A stretch of 54,053 bases of DNA, from NCBI GenBank assembly GCA_027621915.1, contig JAQCAD010000019.1, forward strand, positions 1-54,053, read 5' to 3'. A model generated the notes under the pieces. It worked only from the letters and a program-made list of their open reading frames with translations. It ran no database searches and had not been told where the DNA came from. Position 1 is the stretch's first letter. Every line of letters starts with the position of its first letter. Below, piece by piece: positions 7,677 to 16,966 of this stretch. Both the position numbers and the translations under genes were made by a program. This stretch comes from Pseudomonadota bacterium (GTDB lineage: Bacteria; Pseudomonadota; Gammaproteobacteria; Steroidobacterales; Woeseiaceae).

Positions 7677-9035
7677 ATGGGCGCGCGCGGACGAATCCGG
7701 AATAGAGACACTGCCATTACCGCTTTGACAAGAATAGTAGTTTCACTTCTCGGCCTGCTGGCAGCCTGCGTTTCAGTCGGCGCGCTTGCCCAGGATAATC
7801 GCATCGATATTGTTCGACACGATGCGCCTCTGCTCGCACACTTTGGCAAGTTTGATATCGGCGTGCGTACGCTCGTGCTGGTCGATCCGCATCGCGCTGA
7901 CGTCCTGAATACGACCGACGATGGCGAGACGGCGTTTTATGAGCGTAGCCTGACCGTCGAGGTATGGTACCCCGCCCTGCTTGCCGCAGATCAGCGGCCC
8001 GGCACTGAATACGTTACCACCACACGAAACCTGTCCGTTACCGCGACACTGCATGGCAGGGCAGTCAGAGATGCCGCCGTGTCAACCGGTGCGGGATCGA
8101 TGCCGCTCGTCATCCTGTCCCACGGTTATCCAGGCAATCGCTATCTCATGAGTCACCTTGGTGAGAACCTGGCCAGCAAAGGTTACGTGGTGGTTTCCAT
8201 CGATCATCGCGACAGCACCTACGAAGATCAGAAGGCGTTCGCGAGCACACTTTACAATCGGCCGCTGGACCAGTTGTTTGTTCTCGATCAGATGGCCATT
8301 CTGTCGGCTAACGCGAACAGTTTCCTTGGCGGAATGGTGGACACCGATCACACCGGTATCGTCGGCTATTCGATGGGCGGATATGGCTTGGTCATTAACC
8401 TTGGTGGTGGCCACAGCGACGAACTCGCCGCGAACGACGTTGCGCCGCCAAATGGACTGGCATATCGCCATGCCGCATCCAACCCTGACTTCCGAAAGAG
8501 GCTCGACTCAAGAATAAAGGCAGGCTTCGCTGTTGCTCCCTGGGGGATGGCACGTGGCGTCTGGAATCGGGTTGACCTCAAGGGTATCGAGGTGCCGACC
8601 TTCTATCTGTCCGGCAGCGATGACGAGACCGCAGGTTACGAAAACGGCACGCGCGCCATTTTCGAAAACGCAACACAAAGCGACCGCTACCTGCTGACGT
8701 ACATTCATGCTGGCCACAACGCCGGCGCGCCCATACCACTGCCGGTTGAACTGCAAAACAGCGAAGACCCGACTGGCTCGTCGCACTACACGGATCCGGT
8801 TTGGGATAACGTTCGCATGAATAACATCATGGATCATTTCGCTACGGCGTTTTTTGACTATTATTTGAAGGGAAACGCAGCTAGCCTTAAGTTTCTTGAG
8901 CTCAGACCAAACTCGGAAGAAGGCGTTTCTTCTGCAGAAGAGTCGCAAAATGCGAATGCGCACGCGGTCTGGCGGGGATTTAGCGAAGGAACCGCCCGCG
9001 GCCTGACGCTGGAACACCTGGGATCGTCACAGTAA
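7677..9035 (+). CDS. Exported alpha/beta hydrolase (PAF-acetylhydrolase / dienelactone hydrolase type)
   Basis: A 452-residue secreted alpha/beta-hydrolase. The long N-terminus has a signal segment (about residues 15-38, IVVSLLGLLAACVSVGALAQ). The core shows SLTVEVWYPA, the oxyanion strand VILSHGYPGNRYLMSHL, the nucleophile elbow GYSMGGYG, an acid region around YLSGSDDETAG, and histidine in YIHAGHNAG. This layout fits platelet-activating-factor acetylhydrolase-like and dienelactone-hydrolase-like enzymes that cleave esters. An insert after the elbow (ANDVAPPNGLAYRHAAS) may form a lid. The actual substrate is unknown. The gene is followed at 115 bases by an exported NHL-repeat gene on the same strand, so they may share a transcript. 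Confidence 0.83.
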   Translation: MGARGRIRNRDTAITALTRIVVSLLGLLAACVSVGALAQDNRIDIVRHDAPLLAHFGKFDIGVRTLVLVDPHRADVLNTTDDGETAFYERSLTVEVWYPALLAADQRPGTEYVTTTRNLSVTATLHGRAVRDAAVSTGAGSMPLVILSHGYPGNRYLMSHLGENLASKGYVVVSIDHRDSTYEDQKAFASTLYNRPLDQLFVLDQMAILSANANSFLGGMVDTDHTGIVGYSMGGYGLVINLGGGHSDELAANDVAPPNGLAYRHAASNPDFRKRLDSRIKAGFAVAPWGMARGVWNRVDLKGIEVPTFYLSGSDDETAGYENGTRAIFENATQSDRYLLTYIHAGHNAGAPIPLPVELQNSEDPTGSSHYTDPVWDNVRMNNIMDHFATAFFDYYLKGNAASLKFLELRPNSEEGVSSAEESQNANAHAVWRGFSEGTARGLTLEHLGSSQ

Positions 9036-9150
9036 CAGTTGGATCTACAGAATCTGAAGCCTCCAGTTACGAAGAATGACGATCCCTTGGATAAAAAATG
9101 TGGTCCACGTGAAGGACCGAAAATGTTGATCGAACTGATCCAAGAGGCAA

Positions 9151-10335
9151 ATGATGAACAAGACCGATAACAATGGCATCAAACCACCGTTCCATTTATT
9201 CCTCAGCACTGGCCTCGTGGCAATAGCGCTATCACTGCTTTCTGCAAACGCGTTGGCACAGGCACCACGGGGTGCAATTCAGCCTGCGGCGCATGCCGGA
9301 CAACAGCCAGTCAATCATTTGCCGAATCCCTACGAAACCCAGCGCAATTTCGGCACGTTGCCGGATGGCAGAACGTGGGGTTCGGTGAGTGCCGTTCATG
9401 TCGACATCGATGGTATCCACATTTGGGCGGGTGACCGCTGCGGGACGAATTCCTGTGCGACGTCGAATGTTGATCCTATGGTTAAACTGGACCCCAACGG
9501 CCGGGTTGTAGCATCTTTTGGCAGTGGCCAGATTATCTGGCCGCACGGAATCGATGTGGACAGCCAGGGAAACGTCTGGGTGGCTGATGCGCGTCTGGCT
9601 AACGAAGAAGAGCTGAAACAAAATCCTGCGGCGGCCAAGCATGGCAGCGCCGTTCTGAAATTCAGTCCGGCGGGCAAGCTCCTGATGACACTCGGAACGC
9701 CGGGTGAGATGGGAGACCCTCCCGCTCGTTTTACGCAGCCTAATGATGTCGCCGTCGCGCCCAATGGCAACATTTACGTCGCTGAAACACATGGCGCACA
9801 ATTCCAGGACGAACCGGGACCCGATTCCAAGAGCCGTATCTCGATTTTCTCGCCCGATGGCACTTTCATTAAGACGTTCGGCGAATGGGGTCTCGAAGAC
9901 GGCCAGTTTCGCTCTCCTCATTCTTTGTCATTCGATTCGACAGGCCGCTTGTTCGTCGCCGATCGTGGTAACAATCGTATTCAGATATTTACACAGGATG
10001 GCGAGCATCTTGATACCTGGTATCAGTTCAGCCGCATCAGTGGTCTGTTCATCGATCGCTCCAACGACATGTTGTATGCCATCGATTCTGAATCGGATCC
10101 TAACTACAACCCCGGCGGTTGGAGAAAGGGGCTGCGTGTCGGCAGCGCCCGAAACGGACAGGTGATGTATTTTGTCCCGGAGCACGTTTCTGAACGTCCC
10201 TCAGGAATGGGCGGTACGGGATCTATGGGTGAAGGCGTAACGGCAGACCGTAACGGCGTAGTTTATGCAGGTGAGGTTGGTCCGGTTCAGGGTATGACGA
10301 AGTTTGTTCCACGCCTCATTCCCTCCGCACAGTAA
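9151..10335 (+). CDS. Exported NHL-repeat beta-propeller protein
   Basis: A 394-residue secreted protein with a signal peptide (residues 1-37, ending LSANALAQ) and six-bladed NHL-type beta-propeller repeats. Typical repeat units are IIWPHGIDVDSQGNVWVADA, FTQPNDVAVAPNGNIYVAE and FRSPHSLSFDSTGRLFVADR, the last running into GNNRIQIF. Such propellers occur in peptidylglycine-lyase-like proteins and in many periplasmic binding or lactonase-like proteins. No catalytic signature beyond the propeller can be pinned down. Two ATGs stand in tandem at 9151; AGAGGC upstream suits either. A strong dyad symmetry follows the stop, marking the end of the unit. Confidence 0.83.
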   Translation: MMNKTDNNGIKPPFHLFLSTGLVAIALSLLSANALAQAPRGAIQPAAHAGQQPVNHLPNPYETQRNFGTLPDGRTWGSVSAVHVDIDGIHIWAGDRCGTNSCATSNVDPMVKLDPNGRVVASFGSGQIIWPHGIDVDSQGNVWVADARLANEEELKQNPAAAKHGSAVLKFSPAGKLLMTLGTPGEMGDPPARFTQPNDVAVAPNGNIYVAETHGAQFQDEPGPDSKSRISIFSPDGTFIKTFGEWGLEDGQFRSPHSLSFDSTGRLFVADRGNNRIQIFTQDGEHLDTWYQFSRISGLFIDRSNDMLYAIDSESDPNYNPGGWRKGLRVGSARNGQVMYFVPEHVSERPSGMGGTGSMGEGVTADRNGVVYAGEVGPVQGMTKFVPRLIPSAQ

Positions 10336-10345
10336 TTTAGAAGTC

Positions 10346-10376
10346 AGGGGCCGTGACTGCAGCAGTCATGGTCCCT
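10346..10376 (+). terminator. Hairpin downstream of the NHL-repeat gene
   Basis: The arms AGGGGCCGTGACTGC (10346-10360) and GCAGTCATGGTCCCT (10362-10376) pair almost fully, two positions being G-U. This gives a very stable stem 10 bases past the NHL gene stop. There is no clear T-run, so it may act as a 3'-stabilising hairpin or weak terminator. Beyond it (10384-10507) a 41-codon reading with a signal-peptide look (ending SPSGAQALTR) may be a gene remnant. Confidence 0.45.
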
Positions 10377-10503
10377 GGCAAATGAATGTGGACAAGCGTG
10401 CGGTGCCCCTGATTCAAAAGGCAAAGATACTGATTAGCCGGATCGCGATCGGATCGGTGCTCGCCATCCATTTCAGTCCGAGTGGCGCGCAGGCGCTCAC
10501 TCG

Positions 10504-11484
10504 CTAGTTTGCGATATTCATCTGCCCAAGAGCCGCGCGGCCCAGAATTCCAAAAGGATTGGCGAGCGTTTCGATGATCTCGAAATGGTTGTAGTTCTCG
10601 GCCATTATCAATTGGACTTCCTTACCGGCATCCGCCACTGCTTTGGCGAAGTCGCGCGACTGGCGTTTGAATTCCGGCGTTTCGTAACTACCGTAAGCCA
10701 CGATCAGAGGCGCCTGAAGATTGTCTAAATGGCGAATCGGGCTGAAGGCATCCTCCATCTCGTCCGTGAATTTAACGTACTCGCCGCGGGAAGACAGTCG
10801 CACGGGCTTTAGATCAAACATGCCACTGCAGCAAAGCCCGCCCTTGAGAACATCGGCCGGTAGACCGGCTTCCTTCTCCCAGTCCGTCGTCAGCATGACG
10901 CCGGCGAGGTGCCCACCGGAGGAATGGCCCGACAGATAGATCCGATCCGCGTCGCCGCCGAATTGCTCCGCATTCTGGTACACCCATGCAATTGCCCGGC
11001 GTATTTGATCGGCAATCGGATACAGGCTGTCACCAACGTCCTGGATCCAGCTGAAATCCGGTACGACATAGTGCGCACCGGCATTAACGAACACCTCTGC
11101 CGGGAACGCATAACTCTCTGCTGTTCCCTGCTGCCACGCACCACCGTGAATAAAAATATTAATCGGCGCATTGGGCACCGCCGTCGGAAATACATCCAGC
11201 GCTTCAACTGACCCGGAACCGTACGTAAATCTCAATGGACTACCGAGGCGACTGCGCGCCAACGCGCTGTTTGTCGCCCATCGATCGATCACCTGGCCAA
11301 TATTCGGTGCATAGATGAATTGCGAGTACGCGTCATCCAGATCCTTCTGGTTCATGCCCAGCCAGACCGGAACGTCTGTGGCTTTCGACACCGCACAACC
11401 TGTTAGCGATGTCGACAAGGTGGCTGCGCTGGCGAGCGCCATGCTCTTTAGTACTGAACGACGCGTTATCGAAGAAAATTTCAC
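10504..11484 (-). CDS. Exported alpha/beta hydrolase, kynurenine-formamidase/esterase type
   Basis: A 326-residue alpha/beta hydrolase of the hormone-sensitive-lipase/arylformamidase group. The N-terminus TRRSVLK followed by a hydrophobic stretch ending SLTGC reads as a Tat-type lipoprotein signal, so the enzyme is probably attached to the envelope. The oxyanion motif HGGAW is at about residue 112, the nucleophile in SGHSSGGHLAG at about 187, and the histidine in NYNHFEI at about 303. An acidic residue lies in the YGSYETPEF region. Arylformamidases hydrolyse N-formylkynurenine, but a Tat-lipoprotein location is unusual for that role, so a general exported esterase is more likely. The gene is alone on this strand between convergent and minus-strand neighbours. 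Confidence 0.82.
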   Translation of the reverse strand: MKFSSITRRSVLKSMALASAATLSTSLTGCAVSKATDVPVWLGMNQKDLDDAYSQFIYAPNIGQVIDRWATNSALARSRLGSPLRFTYGSGSVEALDVFPTAVPNAPINIFIHGGAWQQGTAESYAFPAEVFVNAGAHYVVPDFSWIQDVGDSLYPIADQIRRAIAWVYQNAEQFGGDADRIYLSGHSSGGHLAGVMLTTDWEKEAGLPADVLKGGLCCSGMFDLKPVRLSSRGEYVKFTDEMEDAFSPIRHLDNLQAPLIVAYGSYETPEFKRQSRDFAKAVADAGKEVQLIMAENYNHFEIIETLANPFGILGRAALGQMNIAN

Positions 11485-11553
11485 GCTTCTCGCCCCCGTT
11501 CATATTTACGTGTCGAAATTTTAACACGAATTACGAGTCGCATTTTAACCGCT

Positions 11554-12987
11554 CTATCCCGATGAGATACTCTTTCGCCGGTTGCAATAACCGAAAAGCT
11601 TTCTCTCAATAATAATTGACGCCACAGAGGCCGGCACCATGTCCGTCCATTCGTCGCTACCGTTCTCGATCAGATTGAGAACACCAGGTGAATGAATGCC
11701 GAGATGTTCAATGCGTACATTCTCGAGCGGAACAATAAATTGACGATCGAGAAGATATCCATACAGATGCTGCAGCGAATTTTCCAGGACCACATCATTG
11801 ACGCTTTCAATCTCGCCATTTTTTTCGTTCTTCAGAGGGTAGATCAGTAGTTTTACCTGCTCTTTGAAGAGCCGGCCGAAGCTTTCCAAAATGCCGCCAT
11901 CCAGGTCCGTATAGTACTTTTCCTCGAAAAGGCTGCGAAGCGTCGCGAGGCCCATCGCCAACCCGATTGGTTGTTTCGTGTATCGGGACAGGTATGCAGT
12001 CAGGCGATGATACTCACGAAAATCCGAAATCATTACCGTACATCCCGTTGACGATGCCACTTCCGCTCGACTTACAAAGTCTTCGAGACAGACGCTGCCC
12101 TCCTCCATCAGGTTGTGCAACGACATTTCCATGATCGGCAGTATTTCGCCAACGTCACTACCGCATATCTGTTCGAATTTTTCGCGCGCACATTGAAGAA
12201 TATCGATATTGACGTGCGTTACCGGGCGAAAACGACCACGTTGCAGCAACAAAGGTCTTTTTCGCAAGATCTCGGAAGGCTGCAGCACGTCGCCACTTGC
12301 TGAAAACATAGCGGCTCCGGTTAGACCAAGCTGAACCAGGTGAAGGCTCATCACTCTATTGTCGACGCGGCCAAATGCTTCACCGCTGAAGTCCACCATA
12401 TCAATTTCAACGCGATTGGGAGACAGACCATCAACGAGAGATGCAATCAATATTTCAGGATGTTGGTGTCTCTCATACGCGCCATAAATCAGATTAACGC
12501 CAATCACGCCCAATGCTTCCTGCTGCGCCGCGTTACTATCGTCCAACATGCGAACATGAATAATAATCATGCTGTCGTCTGCCAGCGGGGTGGACTGAAA
12601 CCGAATACCCATCCATGCATGACATTCGTTGGTTCCGGCGTAATTGCGAGCGGACACCGTGTCCGCAAAGCTGAAGAAACTCGACGAAGACCCTCGGACT
12701 TCTGATAATCGATTCCGGGTAAGGTCCTGTTCATATTGCAGCATTGCCTCGAGACGCCGCCGACTCACGTATCGATCGCAGTTACCGTAAATGGCATCGC
12801 TGACCTGCATGTCGTACGCCGAAATACTTTTGGAAATGGTACCGGCCGCTCCTCCAGCCTGGAAAAACCAACGTACAACCTCCTGACCGGCGCCGATTTC
12901 TGCGAATGTTCCGTAGCGACCCGAATTCAAATTAATTTCGATCGCCTTTTCCAACGTTGAAAGGTGGCGCGGTGCCGCTTGTGACAT
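11554..12987 (-). CDS. Conserved protein of unknown function (about 480-residue family)
   Basis: A 477-residue soluble protein with no signal peptide or membrane helix. I recognise the overall type (openings like APRHLSTLEKAIEINLN, then YGTFAEIGAGQEVVRWFF) as a family widespread in Proteobacteria. It is sometimes labelled as nicotinate-nucleotide adenylyltransferase, but the nucleotidyltransferase motifs are not visible here. Well-conserved-looking stretches are AGGAAGTISKSISAYDMQVSD, broken here only for display, plus NECHAWMGIRFQ, GVIGVNLIYGA and EIDMVDFSG. The central part (about 320-345, CTVMISDFREYHRL) and the C-terminal part are more variable. It stands alone: a 69-base gap separates it from the hydrolase downstream. 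I do not assign a function. Confidence 0.7.
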   Translation of the reverse strand: MSQAAPRHLSTLEKAIEINLNSGRYGTFAEIGAGQEVVRWFFQAGGAAGTISKSISAYDMQVSDAIYGNCDRYVSRRRLEAMLQYEQDLTRNRLSEVRGSSSSFFSFADTVSARNYAGTNECHAWMGIRFQSTPLADDSMIIIHVRMLDDSNAAQQEALGVIGVNLIYGAYERHQHPEILIASLVDGLSPNRVEIDMVDFSGEAFGRVDNRVMSLHLVQLGLTGAAMFSASGDVLQPSEILRKRPLLLQRGRFRPVTHVNIDILQCAREKFEQICGSDVGEILPIMEMSLHNLMEEGSVCLEDFVSRAEVASSTGCTVMISDFREYHRLTAYLSRYTKQPIGLAMGLATLRSLFEEKYYTDLDGGILESFGRLFKEQVKLLIYPLKNEKNGEIESVNDVVLENSLQHLYGYLLDRQFIVPLENVRIEHLGIHSPGVLNLIENGSDEWTDMVPASVASIIIERKLFGYCNRRKSISSG

Positions 12988-13218
12988 TATTTGCCCACCT
13001 CAGTGAAAAGGATTATCAGACACAATGTCGGCCTGTCCGACGATATCTTGAGCTCGCAGAGTTGCGAAGCTCAAAGCAAATTGCGACTTGCAGGGAAGTT
13101 TGAACGGCGGCAAGGCTTTTTCGATGTCTCGCGTAGTTTTCGAACAGCGAGGAAATGAAAGTAATTACGCCGCGTCAACGCTCCGCTAACTGCACCGCCG
13201 ACCCCGGGCCCGTTACGG
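12988..13218. other. Intergenic region, no gene seen
   Basis: These 231 bases lie upstream of the 477-residue protein and downstream of the small membrane protein. I see no gene or RNA signature. The part next to 12987 should hold the promoter of the 477-residue protein. Confidence 0.3.
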
Positions 13219-13704
13219 TCAATGTCCCTGACATTCCGCCTCTCTGGCCAGCTTACTCAGGTGTGCCGCAAACTCAGGGTCTTCGCCGATTAGCAGCGAT
13301 GGCATCGTTTCGCGAAAATCGTCACGCTCGCACCATTCACGCATGAAGTCGTCCCATGATTGCCAGCGTCGCGCGTCCTTGCCGGACAGATTCGGCTCAA
13401 ACAACAGCAGATACGCGCGTTCGAAAAGCGCGATCAACAGGCCGAAGATCGCCTGCATGCGCTCCTGTTGTTCCACGGTCAGATCGTCGGTATGGTCCTT
13501 CGACATCAACCTGAGATCCGGGTTGTCGAGTGCCAACCGCAAAAAATCATGGTAATTGCCGGCGAGCGCCTCATAGACCTCTTCTTCTTCAGCCACGCGC
13601 TCTTTACGTTTCTCGAAAATGAATACCGCGATGGCAGCCGGTAGGCCGAGGACGGTTACCATGTAACTTAAGAGCTCCCAGGTTTCGAGACTCATGATTT
13701 GCAA
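13219..13704 (-). CDS. Small membrane-anchored protein of unknown function
   Basis: A 161-residue protein with one N-terminal membrane helix (about residues 10-30, LLSYMVTVLGLPAAIAVFIF). The following basic EKRKERVAEEEE segment places the rest in the cytoplasm. The soluble part is helical, with NYHDFLRLALDNPDLRLMS, an IFGLLIALFERAYLLLFEP amphipathic helix, and a WQSWDDFMREWCERDDFRE tryptophan-rich region. It resembles DUF4760-like small membrane proteins, but I cannot assign a role. ATG at 13704 (MQIMSLETW) or the second methionine could be the start. It is 40 bases behind the M1 peptidase on the opposite side of a gap, and no operon partner is evident. Confidence 0.65.
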   Translation of the reverse strand: MQIMSLETWELLSYMVTVLGLPAAIAVFIFEKRKERVAEEEEVYEALAGNYHDFLRLALDNPDLRLMSKDHTDDLTVEQQERMQAIFGLLIALFERAYLLLFEPNLSGKDARRWQSWDDFMREWCERDDFRETMPSLLIGEDPEFAAHLSKLAREAECQGH

Positions 13705-13744
13705 TCCTCAGTTATCAAGGCGGTGACCTTAAACAGATAAGTTA

Positions 13745-15466
13745 CTATCCCTCTGATTCGACCCGCTGTTCCTCGCAGGATGGCAGTGACGGCAGTTTAC
13801 GCAGAATTCGCATATTCGGGTCGATCAGGACGTCCACCAGCCGGATATCCGCTAGACGCGACTTATTATTGACAAACTCCACGCGTTCAATCGAGTTTTT
13901 CGCACGAACCGGCACCGGCATGTCGAATGGCAAATTGCCAGCTGTATTCCACCGCAGTACGACGTCCGGACCGACCTGCTCGCTGACAAGTTCCGGCAAC
14001 TCACCGCCCCGCACATAAACCTCAAAAAACCAGTCGAGCTTACTGTCCGCAATCTCACTGGCGATTCGGAGAAAGTCGTCAGTTGTTCGGTGACGCGCCA
14101 CAATCGGCGATTGCAGCTCTTCAGGTTCATCTGTGTCGTATACGAGCACACGTACAGCATCCCAGAAGTCGTCATCGCCGAGCAGATACCTCAGGCTGTG
14201 TAGCACCCAGGCGCCCTTCGTGTAAATGTTGACGGCGGAACCGGTTCCTTTCTCGTGCATCTGGTCGTCGGAGAATTCGCCACGTGGCGCGACGGGCAAA
14301 CACGTATTGATCGCCAGGTAAGACTTGTACATCCGATGGTGCGCTGCGGCGCCTCCCATGAACTCCTCTGTATAAATCGTCTGCATGTAGGCGCCGGTGC
14401 CCTCATGAAGCCAGAGATCCGCATAATTGGACGACGAGAGAAGATTGCCAAACCACTCGTGCGAAAATTCATGATGCAACAGCCAGTCAAACCCGTAGTC
14501 ATCACGTTTGAATTCGTTACCGTATGCATTGATCGTCTGGTGTTCCATGCCGAGATGCGGCGTTTCGGCAAAACCGACCTTCTCCTGGCCCCACGGATAC
14601 GGACCGATCACACGTTCGAAAAATTCAATCATTCGGTGCACATCGTTATCGAATAGATTTTTCGCCTGGTCCGCATGATCTTCAATCGCGTAGAACACAA
14701 TGGGTATGACCGTCCCGTTAACTGATTCATACTCGCTTTCAATCTGGACATACGGTGCAATATTGAGCGCGACTCCATAGATGTTGGTCGGCACATTCGT
14801 CTGCCAATGAAAGGTCTTCCGTCCCTCAGTCTCATCGACTACGCCAATCAGGACACCGTTGGACGCGACAGTCAGACCGCCCGGCACGGTTATATATAAA
14901 TCGACGCCATCGGGTTCGTCGCTGGGGTGATCCTTGCAGGGCCACCAGATGTCGCAGCCCTGCCCCTGGAATGATGTAGCAATCCACGGCTTGCCGGACG
15001 GCGTTCGCTCCCACGTGAAGCCACCTTCCCACGGTGGTCTCTCCGCTTCAATGGGTGTTCCTTCGTAGAACACAGTCACACTTGCAGATGCACCTGGCGA
15101 CAATGTTTCCCCGAGTTTAATGAAAATTTTCGACTTGCTCCGGTCGTACGCGAGAGTCCGGCCGCCACTTTCAACACGTTCAATGTCAAAGTTGCCGTCA
15201 AAATTCAGTTCCAGCACATCCATGCTGGCGAGGACATCGAAGGTGATCGTTGCCGACCCGGCAATCGACTTGCGCGGAATCAGGATTTCATGTCTGAGCG
15301 TATAGCGGTCAACGTCATAGGCGCGCATGTTTTCCGTCAGCGGCAGGCCGCTGTCAATTAGGAGATCATCACGCTCGACGGTCATGGAGCAACCACAGAG
15401 AAAAAATACGATTGCAGCAGCTGCAAATGTTCGTAATTTGATTCGATTCGACATCATGATTCCCAC
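13745..15466 (-). CDS. M1-family aminopeptidase lipoprotein
   Basis: A 573-residue zinc aminopeptidase of the M1 (gluzincin) family. The N-terminus ends in FFLCGC, a lipobox, so it is probably a lipoprotein. The start is most likely the second of two tandem methionines (MMSNRIK). The substrate-binding GAMEN equivalent is GMEHQTINAYGN. The zinc site is HEFSHEW, with the third ligand glutamate in LWLHEGTGAY eighteen residues on. Members of this shorter class lack the large C-terminal helical domain of PepN. It would release N-terminal residues from extracellular or periplasmic peptides. It follows the AtoE-type transporter by 73 bases on the same strand, so the two may be co-transcribed. Confidence 0.9.
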   Translation of the reverse strand: MGIMMSNRIKLRTFAAAAIVFFLCGCSMTVERDDLLIDSGLPLTENMRAYDVDRYTLRHEILIPRKSIAGSATITFDVLASMDVLELNFDGNFDIERVESGGRTLAYDRSKSKIFIKLGETLSPGASASVTVFYEGTPIEAERPPWEGGFTWERTPSGKPWIATSFQGQGCDIWWPCKDHPSDEPDGVDLYITVPGGLTVASNGVLIGVVDETEGRKTFHWQTNVPTNIYGVALNIAPYVQIESEYESVNGTVIPIVFYAIEDHADQAKNLFDNDVHRMIEFFERVIGPYPWGQEKVGFAETPHLGMEHQTINAYGNEFKRDDYGFDWLLHHEFSHEWFGNLLSSSNYADLWLHEGTGAYMQTIYTEEFMGGAAAHHRMYKSYLAINTCLPVAPRGEFSDDQMHEKGTGSAVNIYTKGAWVLHSLRYLLGDDDFWDAVRVLVYDTDEPEELQSPIVARHRTTDDFLRIASEIADSKLDWFFEVYVRGGELPELVSEQVGPDVVLRWNTAGNLPFDMPVPVRAKNSIERVEFVNNKSRLADIRLVDVLIDPNMRILRKLPSLPSCEEQRVESEG

Positions 15467-15539
15467 GCTCGATGTTCCGACCTGCTCGTCTCCGTTCTTA
15501 ATCCTGCTTGAAAAATCGTACGATCTCCAGCGTCGTTCG

Positions 15540-16877
15540 TCAGAAAAATATCAGCGCGGTGAGGTCGATAACTGAGACGGTTAACAGCGCGATCACGCAA
15601 TATCCCATGATGTGACGAATGTGCAGGCCCGCTATTGCGAGTACGGGCACTGCGTATAGCGGTTGAATAGCATTTGTCCAGACTTCTCCGATCGTCACGG
15701 CCATGGCAATCCGTGGAATGTCGGCACCGAGTTGCATCGCTGCATCGACAACAATGGGCCCCTGTACAGCCCATTGGCCGCCGGCAGACGGAATGAACAA
15801 ATTGAGGATCGCGGCGCTGAAAAATGTCCAGATCGAAAGGGTTCCGGCACTGGCGATCGAGACGAATCCGTCGACAAAAAGCGCACCGAGCCCGGATGCG
15901 GCCATCAATCCCATTAAGGCGGCATAAAGCGGGTACTGAATCAGGAACGGTCCCGCGATTTTCGCCGCGTTGCTCAACAACAGGATGTAGTGGCGAGGAG
16001 AATCCGTAAATGCCAACCCAAGCACGACAAAGATCATATTGATACTGTCGAGCTGCAATTCACCGCCCGCCACAAAGTAACGGGCGACGTAGAGCCCGCC
16101 GAGAAACGCCAGCAACAAAGTTACCCAACGCGCGTTTTCGAGTTTCTCCGATGGCGTCTTTGGCTCTTCTGCAGAGACTCCCGAATTGCGGGCCCCTTCT
16201 GATTCCGGTTCGGAGAATTCCACGATGTCTGCCGGGTCCGGGGCCAAACGGCACATTACCTGCGGCAGCACGATCAGGATTGCGGCAACGATCGACATGC
16301 TCCACACCGAAAAAATTGTCTGGTCGAGGCCGATGAGCCCGATTGATTCTTCGAGAAAGTGGCCGGGTGTATTCATCAGTAGCGGAATTGAGGCAGAAAG
16401 ACCCTGCATACTCACCACCGTCCCACAGTAGCCGCACGCGATCAGCAGCGGGTAATGCACACGAATACCGCGCTCGCGACAGTTGTTGGCAACGATGCGG
16501 GCCAGCACTGCCGGGACGACGAGTCCGAGTCCCCAGGAAAACAACGCCGCTATCCCCGCGAACGTCGTGAGACTGACGTAGGCAGCACGCGCCGAATGCA
16601 CCCGACTGAAGATCGCGACCAGGATGCGGTGGACGCCACGCGTATGCGCGACGACGTGACCAAGCGCCAGAATCAAAATCATCTGTGCGGTAAATCGAAG
16701 CAGGCCCCAATAGCCCTCACCCCAGGCATCCACTGCCTGGCCGGGACCAAAGTCCGTAAAAATGAGCGCAGCTAAAAACGTAACAATCGTCAGGAATATG
16801 GCGATGACGAGCGGATCCGGCATCCATCGCTCGGCGAGACGTACAAAGAATCTGGAAATGACATGTAGCATTGGCAC
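15540..16877 (-). CDS. atoE: Short-chain fatty acid transporter (AtoE family)
   Basis: A 445-residue integral membrane protein of the AtoE/short-chain fatty acid transporter family, with about ten or more hydrophobic helices. Diagnostic parts are the N-terminal RFFVRLAERWMPDPLVIA, the GLLRFTAQMILILALGHVVA helix, the CGYCGTVVSMQGLSASIPLL loop, and IPSAGGQWAVQGPIVV near residue 370. These are strongly conserved in AtoE, which takes up acetoacetate/butyrate-type acids in E. coli. A hydrophilic loop (about 215-245) separates the two halves, as is usual. The 3' neighbour encodes an M1 peptidase, not the expected CoA-transferase, so the substrate here may differ. Confidence 0.87.
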   Translation of the reverse strand: MPMLHVISRFFVRLAERWMPDPLVIAIFLTIVTFLAALIFTDFGPGQAVDAWGEGYWGLLRFTAQMILILALGHVVAHTRGVHRILVAIFSRVHSARAAYVSLTTFAGIAALFSWGLGLVVPAVLARIVANNCRERGIRVHYPLLIACGYCGTVVSMQGLSASIPLLMNTPGHFLEESIGLIGLDQTIFSVWSMSIVAAILIVLPQVMCRLAPDPADIVEFSEPESEGARNSGVSAEEPKTPSEKLENARWVTLLLAFLGGLYVARYFVAGGELQLDSINMIFVVLGLAFTDSPRHYILLLSNAAKIAGPFLIQYPLYAALMGLMAASGLGALFVDGFVSIASAGTLSIWTFFSAAILNLFIPSAGGQWAVQGPIVVDAAMQLGADIPRIAMAVTIGEVWTNAIQPLYAVPVLAIAGLHIRHIMGYCVIALLTVSVIDLTALIFF

Positions 16878-16966
16878 CCAAGCCTACCCGTTCAAGCAGC
16901 AACAAGGTACCGCCGACGGCATTCTAGTAAGCTCCACTTATCGGACATTAAACTCGAGAAAAGCAG

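Noticed and set aside
9232-9921. Minus-strand open frame of 229 codons
   Set aside because: Antisense to the NHL-repeat gene; shadow of its coding bias.
11554-12987. NAD biosynthesis enzyme label for the 477-residue protein
   Set aside because: No nucleotidyltransferase H-x-G-H or similar motif could be found.
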